Below, piece by piece: positions 58,601 to 64,000 of a stretch of DNA of 64,000 bases. The position numbers were made by a program, and so were the translations under genes. Under the pieces are notes generated by a model that worked only from the letters and a program-made list of their open reading frames with translations, searched no databases and had not been told where the DNA came from. Where the stretch lies: NCBI GenBank assembly GCA_963931865.1, contig OZ007509.1, forward strand, positions 12,134,671-12,198,670. Direction: 5' to 3'. The stretch is from Axinella damicornis. Its lineage: Eukaryota > Porifera > Demospongiae > Axinellida > Axinellidae. The first letter of the stretch is position 1. Each line of letters opens with the position of its first letter.

Positions 58601-61140
58601 CTAAAGATGTACAGCAATATATTCATTATGTCAAGGCTCAGTACCGAAGGAAGAAGTTCCCCACGTACTTTAAACATCCAGAGCATGTGAAAATTGACAA
58701 GTTCATTAAATTAGCATTGGTCCACAAAAGCAAGGATGCTGACAGGCTGGAAACAGAAGCTAACATGATGCTGCAACTGCACGGAAAGGTTGATGAACTG
58801 TACAAGATGAGAATACCCTTGGATATAAAAGAGGTAGGCCGGTTATCGGATGGCACAATTCCACACAGCATCCTTGTGGAAGGTGCCCCTGGCATTGGCA
58901 AGACTACCTTTGCCTGGGAGATGTGCAGACAATGGGAGGCAGGGCGTCTATTGCAGCAGTGGCCTATTGTGGTAATGTTGCAGCTTCGTGTCAGAAGGGT
59001 GCGGGAAGCCACATCCCTCCATGACCTGTTGTACCACCCTGGCCTCCATGTGAGGCAGGCTGTTTGTGACTACATCCTTACAACAGAAGGTGCCGGACTG
59101 CTCCTATTACTGGAGGGATATGATGAGCTATCATACCAACATATGAAATCAGATCAATCTGTATTCCAGCAGTTACTGACTGGGGATCTCCTTCCATTGT
59201 CTACAGTAATGGTCACCAGTCGACCAGTGGCCAGCAAACAGTTGCCATCAGCTTTCCTGTATGCCGTTGATCAACACATTGAGATCCTTGGGTTCACTGA
59301 CATGGACATTGAGGATTATCTCAAATCAGCTTGCCAGAGCAGGCCTGATCTTCTAAGCGACTTCAAATTGTACCTTTCCTCCCACCCATTTGCTGCATCT
59401 GTTATGTACATCCCCCTGCAATGTGCTGTCATCTCTGAGTTGTATACAAAACGGTGGAAGAAGGGAGAAAAAGGCTTTGCTCCAAGGACACTGACAGAAC
59501 TCTATACTGCTCTAGTACAGAGCCTAATGCTGCGATACCTCAGTGACCACCCTGTGTATAGTCAGCAAGAGCTGATTATTACGAAGTTAATCGACCTCCC
59601 AGAGCAAGTGCAAAAACAACTGTCACAACTTGCTGCTTTTGCTGCAAAGGGAATTGAACAACAGCAATATGTGTTTGACCGAGTTCCCTGCGACACCATG
59701 GGGCTAATGCAACATGTGGAGGATGTGGAGACTGAAGAAACTCCATCGGCTTCATACAGCTTTCTCCACTTGACTCTTCAAGAATACCTTGCTGCCTTGC
59801 ATTGGTCTCAACTGCCCATACAGGAACTAGTAGCTCTCCTAAAGAGGCCAAAGCTCTTCCCATTGTACAAGCTTGTGAGAGAAGGTTTTCATGAGAAAAG
59901 GGAATCAACTGTGTACCACTGGCCAGTGCTACTTTTCATTGCTGGCTTGACACAGCTGAGTGGAATATCAGGAAAACTCTTCATTTCTCTTTTTTCACAA
60001 GGTCAAACCGTTGTTCAGTGGAAGCAATTTTCAGCATCTGTATGTCGTCTTCTATTCGAGTGTCAGAACTCAGAGCTGGTTTCTATGATGTTTACTAACG
60101 ACAGATTTGCCGCTATGGGTGATACCTACCTGGATTGGTATGTCAATGGGTATTGTATAGCCCATAGCAGTTCCACAGCACTGTGGTATATACATTATGA
60201 CCATAAATTGCGACAGCACAGTACGCAACACCTACACAATCTAGTCAAAGGCCTAAGTCGTTCAGCTCCCAGAGACCAAGGTGGAAAGATTGATGTGCTA
60301 CTGTGCGTAGGTGATCAGGAGCTGAACAAGTGCATTGAACTCATCCCCAAACTCCTTCCTTACACAAGAGAACTGAAAGTGCTGGACCTTAGAGGGCAAC
60401 TGAGTAATTGGGAGGAGAATGCACATGGCCTGCAGCAGATTATTCTGTCATACCACATGAGACTGGAGATATTTGCCGTGATGACGTCTGACAATGCAGC
60501 AAAGTGGTCCCCAATCCTCACATCGCTAGACCGATTGACTTCATTGAAGAGATTAACACTAAAATTCAGTGGATTAAATGGAGCTAAGCTACCTGCGCAG
60601 CAGTGCCACAGTTTAGAGCATCTTGTCCTTTACAACTTTTACACACCATTTCATTCATTTCTTGTGTTGCCAAACGCTGAAGCACTTACACGGTTGTCTT
60701 TGAAGATGTGCTACTTGAGTGGTGAAGATACTGCAAAGCTAGTCAAGATACGAAACTGTAAGATCCAGTTACTCGAACTGTTGTGTTGTACTATTGCCGC
60801 CAATGATTTTTGTGCACTCGTCAAAGCTGTAGCCAGTAACGGAAAGCTGACAACTTTTAAAACACTTCAGAACAATATTGGGTTGGAGGGAGCTGTTGCA
60901 CTGGCTGACACCATGAAGAGGACTGTAACACTCAAGAACTTTGATGTGTTGGAAGACAGCATAGGGTGTGAAGGCACCAGGAAACTGGCAGCAGCCATGA
61001 AATACAGTAATGTGGAGAAGCTTGTGTTACCGATACAGTACAAGTATGCAATTGAACTGTCAAGAAGGCCCTTCTTGCAATTAAACCGAATAAGCTTTGA
61101 CAGCCCGTCAAACTTGCAAAGGAATGTAGAAATTCAGTGA
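49791..61140 (+). CDS. CARD-NACHT-LRR innate immune receptor (NLR), two exons
   Basis: Predicted cytosolic sensor: LRRs detect, NACHT oligomerises, CARD recruits partners (family knowledge). Exons 49791-50115 and 58349-61140: exon 1 leaves one base (G) before donor GTGAGT, and exon 2 needs exactly one base before AT-TCT after TTTTACAG. The join makes Asp and a 1038-aa protein. Exon 1 has a six-helix death-fold pattern typical of CARD (FGVLVDSSIDPGWLARNLFS, LISFNLLKETTD, LRQRLLIDLLERV, YGQFLQILRQEA). Exon 2 has P-loop GAPGIGKTT (about 287), Walker B-like LLLLLEGYDELS (about 363) with Gly replacing the usual Asp, sensor TSRP, and degenerate leucine-rich repeats from about residue 770. The symbol is left blank because sponge NLRs form large families without one-to-one orthologues. 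A further small exon in the 8.2 kb intron cannot be excluded. Confidence 0.82.
50236..50708. mobile_element. foldback element with about 110-bp inverted arms
   Basis: Left arm TAGCCGCGTTCCCAGGCCTA ... ACGCGGAAGGCCTGGTATCA; the right arm is its reverse complement, ending GACCTGGGAACGAGGCTA. Between the arms lie G31 (50373-50403), an internal C-run and CACGTGATG-type inner repeats. It begins 120 bp after the CARD exon donor. A single left arm is at 27715. Confidence 0.85.
50373..50403. repeat. poly-G tract (31 G)
   Basis: Uninterrupted G31 inside the foldback element, on the sense strand of the NLR intron. Confidence 0.95.
51300..51665. repeat. 30-bp minisatellite, inverted copy
   Basis: Reverse-orientation relative of 17555-18010: CAGCTACTTCCCTCGTTCGC, then GTGCAGAGCTGCTGCTCCCC, then units of GCTGCTCCCCGATTGCGTCC. 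Both share the flank, so the array moved with it as one element. Confidence 0.85.
51790..52325. mobile_element. degraded TAGTCTC/TAGCCT-family composite
   Basis: CCCAGTCTCACGCTCAGCTT at the left and GGCTGGGTGTGGGACTGGGA then ACGAGACTA at the right. Between are two related 120-bp blocks (GAAAAGCGAAGGTACCAGGT at about 51943 and GAAGAGCGAAGGTACCAGGT at about 52095). The same internal sequence occurs near 4640-4740 and 7370-7490. Confidence 0.55.
52557..52607. repeat. poly-C tract (42 C, T, 8 C)
   Basis: Longest homopolymer in the window. Confidence 0.95.
52756..52901 (+). pseudogene. HIRAN-like domain fragment 3 (best preserved)
   Basis: Reads VRGHHVWSPHIGEKSCHINA, then a frameshift, then GHNIHDDFAVAILQNSNIVG and HVPRDISW. 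It keeps the GE, N-x-x-D-x-x-AV and VGHVPR motifs of the HIRAN family. One frameshift inactivates it. Confidence 0.55.
53388..53736. mobile_element. TTAA-flanked foldback MITE (349 bp)
   Basis: TTAA at 53384-53387 and 53737-53740. Left arm GGGAGTGTTTTACCATTTTC; right arm GAAAATGGTAAAACCCTGCC. The arms run about 75 bp, and an inner pair (GAAGCTGACCACACTGCTTT and its inverse) extends the fold. TTAA duplication suggests piggyBac-type mobilisation. Confidence 0.75.
54070..55640 (+). mobile_element. Crypton-like element, unit 1 (near full length)
   Basis: Begins with a perfect hairpin (ACAGTGTGTACAGGGAAATA ... inverted, about 54077-54184), then TTTATCATGTTTCC, a coding region for a DUF3504-type tyrosine recombinase relative, and ends with a 135-bp block (GGGGGACGCGATAACCCA ... 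GAGTTGGAAACATGATAA, 55508-55640). Unit 2 follows at once in the same orientation with the same two end blocks. Direct, non-inverted ends and a YR-type gene fit Crypton. Confidence 0.65.
54305..55090 (+). pseudogene. Crypton/DUF3504 recombinase-like gene, frameshifted
   Basis: Starts MADDGSGLHLEEFLSEDL at 54305 (context ACAAATGG) and stays open for 226 codons. Residues about 70-200 match the DUF3504 pattern of KCTD1/ZMYM/QRICH1-type proteins: NTKRRTKSDM, LLGHFFCKVRKENGELYEPD, SLDRHLTKE, EEDLEKLW-like. After a one-base shift near 54930 the other frame continues HMGMRGRDEHYKLLYSDF and KFNERDTKTRSG, which contains the conserved RGR recombinase arginine. The rest of the catalytic domain is eroded. 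A regulatory host protein is unlikely because of the break. Confidence 0.7.
55642..56352 (+). mobile_element. Crypton-like element, unit 2 (internally deleted)
   Basis: Same hairpin (about 55653-55770) and same end block (56217-56352) as unit 1. Between them it keeps only the start of the gene (ATGGCCGACCACGACTTTGG; CGCCCAGTCCACACCTCCAT matches unit 1 at about 54428). About 0.86 kb shorter than unit 1. Confidence 0.65.
56588..57235. mobile_element. Mutator-like foldback element with perfect 9-bp target duplication
   Basis: GTTCCAAGT at 56579-56587 and 57236-57244. Terminal repeats GGACGTGACTAAAACACGG and its inverse extend through repeated CCGTTTTC / GAAAACGG units for about 55 bp. The GC-rich 530-bp interior has weak open frames on both strands but no recognised domain. 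The sharp target duplication and intact arms suggest a young insertion. Confidence 0.85.
57270..57600. repeat. degenerate short repeats (GCATGG, TTCCTGGAAT)
   Basis: Motifs TTCCTGGAAT, GGCATGGCA and AAATGCAGCTCG recur; three perfect 12-bp units GAAATGCAGCTC sit at about 57537-57572. No gene. Confidence 0.6.
57605..58348. other. 3' part of the NLR intron, no exon supported
   Basis: AT-leaning sequence ending in CTCTTTTACAG, the acceptor of the NACHT exon. A 76-codon frame at 57848-58078 has no domain and no matching splice pair. Confidence 0.45.
58349..61140 (+). CDS. NLR exon 2 (linker, NACHT, LRR)
   Basis: 2.8 kb open frame after TTTTACAG, ending TGA. A Ser/Gln/Pro linker precedes KDVQQYIHYVKAQYRRKKFP, the typical pre-NACHT helix of invertebrate NLRs. 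NACHT, winged-helix-like region (LHLTLQEYLAALHW) and LRRs (LKVLDLRGQL, LEHLVLYNF, LTRLSLKMCYLSG) lie on one exon, as is usual for NLR genes. Confidence 0.9.
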
Positions 61141-61766
61141 AGATGCTCATACTGTTATGATTATTATTCTGATTGTTTCATTTCATGCCAGCTATTCGAA
61201 TTCAATGTAATTATCTGGAAATCCCCATAATCAGCAGATCACTTTTCTCAAAATTTCACTCCCCTTATTTTCAGATCACCTACAGCCCTTCATGCCTGTG
61301 TTTATACAGGATATCGGATATCTGCATATTTATATATAGTGCCTATATTAGTTAAGCGAAGAATTAATTTTGTTCTTCAATTTTTATTATAGTATGTACA
61401 CGTATTGAAGCAACCCTTTTGTTAACCCTAGGCATTTTAACCCTAGGTGCACATGCTTGTAGCAGGACTTTGAATCTTTCCCCCTTAAGACAACAATATT
61501 ATTATTTCGCTTCTCAGGGGCCAAACTTAATTGGTGAAGTGACTGTGTTGCTCAGGCGCGCAGTCCAGTCAGCATGGCTCCATGCAGTTACTTTTGAAGC
61601 AGCATAAACAGCAGGAGGGTCTGCAGCATATAGTTAGTTAGTTAAGTCCGGGTAGAAGTGCATGTGCATTATTAAGGCCAGGGCAAAATGTCTTGCTGCA
61701 TGGTGTGCATGCCATCAAAAAGCTTTTAAACCTACCATTCCTGATTCTCAAGGTCAGGTATCCAGC

Positions 61767-61772
61767 AATAAA
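61767..61772 (+). terminator. candidate polyadenylation signal of the NLR gene
   Basis: AATAAA 627 bp after the stop codon; no closer AATAAA was noticed. Confidence 0.35.
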
Positions 61773-61865
61773 AAATAAGTTAATGGTTTCTTTTGTTACG
61801 GGGTGGTTATAGTAATGAATTCAAATGCTTACATACAGCTATTTTGTTAGATGACAGAGGATATA

Positions 61866-62075
61866 CAGTCAAACCTCCGAACAAAGGACACTTTGGGAAC
61901 AATATAAATTCAAGTCTTTTGTCCTTTGTATAGAGGTTGTCCTCTTCTCGGAGGTTCAAAATGTATTAGAACCATAGGCAAACCAATTATTTGGGACCTT
62001 GAAAAGCGTCCTTTGTAGAGAGGTTTATTATATTGTGTCCCTATCTCGGAGGGTCCACTATCGGAGGTTTGACTG
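61866..62075. mobile_element. pogo/Tigger-like MITE with TA target duplication
   Basis: TA flanks CAGTCAAACCTCCGA at the left and TCGGAGGTTTGACTG at the right. The inner GGACACTTTG and TTGTCCTTTGTA motifs are also mirrored. CAGT-x-AAACCTC ends and TA duplication are typical of the pogo branch of Tc1/mariner. 210 bp, non-coding. Confidence 0.85.
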
Positions 62076-62079
62076 TATA

Positions 62080-62985
62080 TTGGAAGTGAGAGGGCAGATT
62101 ATTATCATGACTGTATTAGTTTCACTGAAATCAAAGAATCAAGTTGGATTATGCCTGCAGCTATGCTATACTGCTATAGACAGGTATGCGTTGCTATTGA
62201 GATAACGGTATTGTGGCTCCTATCTACCCACGGGGCTATCTATTGAAATAAGAATTTGGGTGAAATGATGCTAGATTTGCTTTGTTAGCCCATGGAATTC
62301 ATGGACACTGAGGGCACAAAATGAGGACAGTAGAACAGCTAGCAAGGTGCCTTTGAGATCTAGATAGAGTACAGTGTCACAAAATAGCCATACCACAAGC
62401 AATCAAATACTGCCCATACTGCAAGCAATCAAACATGGGGTGGGAATGAGGCTAATCACAGAGAGCTTGAAAAGGACGCTGGTGCGGAATGTTTGGAGTC
62501 GTTTCCAGAAATGGTGGTGATTGGTAGTCAGTGTATACACATGTAGGGAGCAGGGAGAGTGGGGTGAATCGAAAACCTCATTCCATATCCTGCCAATGTA
62601 ATATTGTATTATTTTTATGACTGTGGTCTTTCATGTGGAGGAAATGTTTTGGAAGAATAATAATTATGCGTTGCAATTAATGTCGAATCGTGGAATTGTG
62701 TAGCAAAGTTGCCTGGAATATAGCCTCGTTCCCACGGCCATCACAGAAGCTTATAGCTCTACCGGGACTAATCTTGAGCTAAGAGTTAAAGACCATTCCA
62801 ACTGGATAATGCAGTTGGCCTGCTTACTGTAGATAATCAATCAGCACAAATTGAAGTGCAGTTATGAAGTGCAGTTATGCAACAACATAATTATAGTAAA
62901 CAGCTGATATAATAATCACTGCACAGCATAATTATATAATAACTGTACATTGACAACTGCCCTAACTACAGTCACTACAGGGTAG
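62080..62985. other. no gene seen
   Basis: AT-rich sequence with single ends of TAGCCT-type elements (about 62448 and 62723). Probably 3' flank of the minus-strand gene below. Confidence 0.4.
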
Positions 62986-62987
62986 TT

Positions 62988-63132
62988 CTAGAAGTTTTTC
63001 CAGACCTGTTTCTCCAGCTCATTGAACACATTCTCCCTGACCACACCTAGTTCTGCTTGGAGGGAGAAAAGCAGTTTAGAGAAGTCCACCCCACTCTGTT
63101 CCTTCGTCATGTTCCACTCTTTTTCGATGCAC
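62988..63132 (-). CDS. last exon of an unidentified minus-strand gene
   Basis: After the acceptor CTGTAG (63138-63133) the minus strand encodes CIEKEWNMTKEQSGVDFSKL and LFSLQAELGVVRENVFNELE, then KQVWKNF and TAG. The leading G completes a codon from the previous exon. The 47 residues are protein-like and helical, and the same sequence occurs as a decayed copy at 46060-46195, which supports that it was once coding. I do not recognise the family. Earlier exons lie in the repeats to 64000 or beyond the window. Confidence 0.55.
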
Positions 63133-63249
63133 CTACAGATGGAAGGAGGGGAGGTGCCTGAGGGCTAGCTTTGTACCCAGGTTCTCTCTCCCTGAACACA
63201 ATGGTTGCAGGGTATCCGGTCACCCTGCCAGGATACATTATACATATAG

Positions 63250-64000
63250 CTGGGGAGGGGAGGAGGTCTTGGTCCATCGCTAGGGGAGGATGGCTGGGTT
63301 CGTAGCTAGGGAAGGGGCCTGGGTCCTTTGCTAGGGGAGGAGGGCCTGGGTCCGTGCTAGGGGAGGAGGGCCTGAGTGAGGTAGGGTGAAAAGTCCCTGA
63401 ATGTAAATATGGTTAGGGGGAAGAGGGAAGGGCACGAGGCTAGGTGAACAGTGCCTGAGTATATAAATTAGGCTATAAGGAAGGCTGTACAGTGTAGGTG
63501 AACAGTGCCTGAGTATAATTTGCTGGGAGGCCCTCGCTACAAACCCAGGCCCTCCTGCCCCAGCCTCTATCTGATGCTGAGGTCTCCTCTCCCAGCCTCA
63601 TTCCCATTCTCTCTAGCCTTGTTCCCAGGCCCTCCTCTCCTAACTACGAACCCAGGCCCTCCTCCCCTAGTTATGAACCCAGGCCTCCTCCCCTAGCGAT
63701 GGACCAAGACCCTCCTCCCCTCCCCAGCTACAAACCCAGGCCCTCCTCCCCAAGCTACGGACCCAGGCCCTCCTCCCCTAGCTACGGACCCAGGTCCTCC
63801 TCCCCTAGCTACGGACCCAGGTCCTCCTCCCCTAGCTACGGACCCAGGCCCTCCTCCCCTAGCTACGGACCCAGGCCCGCCTCCCCTAGCTACGGACCCA
63901 GGCCCTCCTCCCCTAGCTACGGACCCAGGCCCTCCTCCCCTAGTGACTGACCAAGGCCCTCCTCCCCTAGTGACTGACCAAGGCCCTCCTCCCCTAGTGA
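63250..64000. repeat. 27-bp minisatellite with an inverted arm
   Basis: Units of CTACGGACCCAGGCCCTCCT plus CCCCTAG run from about 63640 to the window end and continue beyond. At 63250-63375 the same unit occurs in reverse orientation (GGGTCCGTGCTAGGGGAGGA). The 27-bp period is nine codons, giving the false protein repeat SYGPRPSSP. Confidence 0.9.

Noticed and set aside
62461..62580. Weak resemblance to kinase exon 9 (TAGTCAGTGT, GGGAGCAGGGAGAGTGGGG)
   Set aside because: Only short, low-complexity matches; not enough to claim a duplicated exon.
63505..63950. SYGPRPSSP repeat protein (collagen- or silk-like)
   Set aside because: 27-bp minisatellite with no start, splice or codon-bias support; the unit also appears inverted nearby.

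Overview
The window looks like nuclear DNA of an early-branching metazoan, most likely a demosponge (inference). Three genes have short exons with GT-AG introns. They encode a Rac-type GTPase, a GCK-III/MST3-type kinase and a CARD-NACHT-LRR receptor. The space between is packed with small inverted-repeat transposons, minisatellites and long poly-G/poly-C tracts. There are no bacterial operons, ribosome-binding sites, rRNA, tRNA or CRISPR arrays that I can support.

Layout. 1-8.2 kb is repeat-rich and nearly gene-free, dominated by a tandem duplication of about 2.8 kb (2.25-5.09 and 5.09-7.74 kb). 8.78-9.97 kb (+) holds an intronless coding region for an unknown basic, disordered protein with a KEN box; its promoter has a CCAAT box and an E2F-like site. 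10.8-15.1 kb (-) is a two-exon Rac GTPase whose 3.6 kb intron is full of transposons. 15-25 kb has no confident gene but holds two minisatellites, a TTAA-flanked MITE and one Mutator-like MITE. 25.3-43.6 kb (+) is an MST3/STK24-25-26-like kinase that I reconstructed in 11 exons (592 aa). Its introns carry a hAT MITE, a 49-bp minisatellite and long C/T tracts next to the acceptors. 44.5-48 kb holds a decayed DDE transposase and degraded copies of other coding exons on the minus strand. 49.8-61.1 kb (+) is a two-exon NLR gene: a CARD exon and a NACHT-LRR exon joined in matching phase across 8.2 kb. That intron contains a foldback element, a TTAA MITE, two tandem Crypton-like elements and a Mutator-like element with a perfect 9-bp target duplication. 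61.2-64 kb has a pogo-like MITE, the last exon of an unidentified minus-strand gene and a 27-bp minisatellite.

The three well-supported genes are a cytoskeletal switch (Rac), a STRIPAK/CCM3-class kinase and an innate immune sensor. Nothing suggests they are co-regulated. The most unusual content is (a) three separate TACCGTA-ended elements carrying remnants of the same HIRAN-like domain, (b) a tandem Crypton pair with an internally deleted second unit, (c) two element families with 9-bp target duplications, and (d) an NLR assembled around and probably promoted from transposon-derived DNA. All gene models come from reading codons and splice sites by eye; no transcript or database evidence was available.
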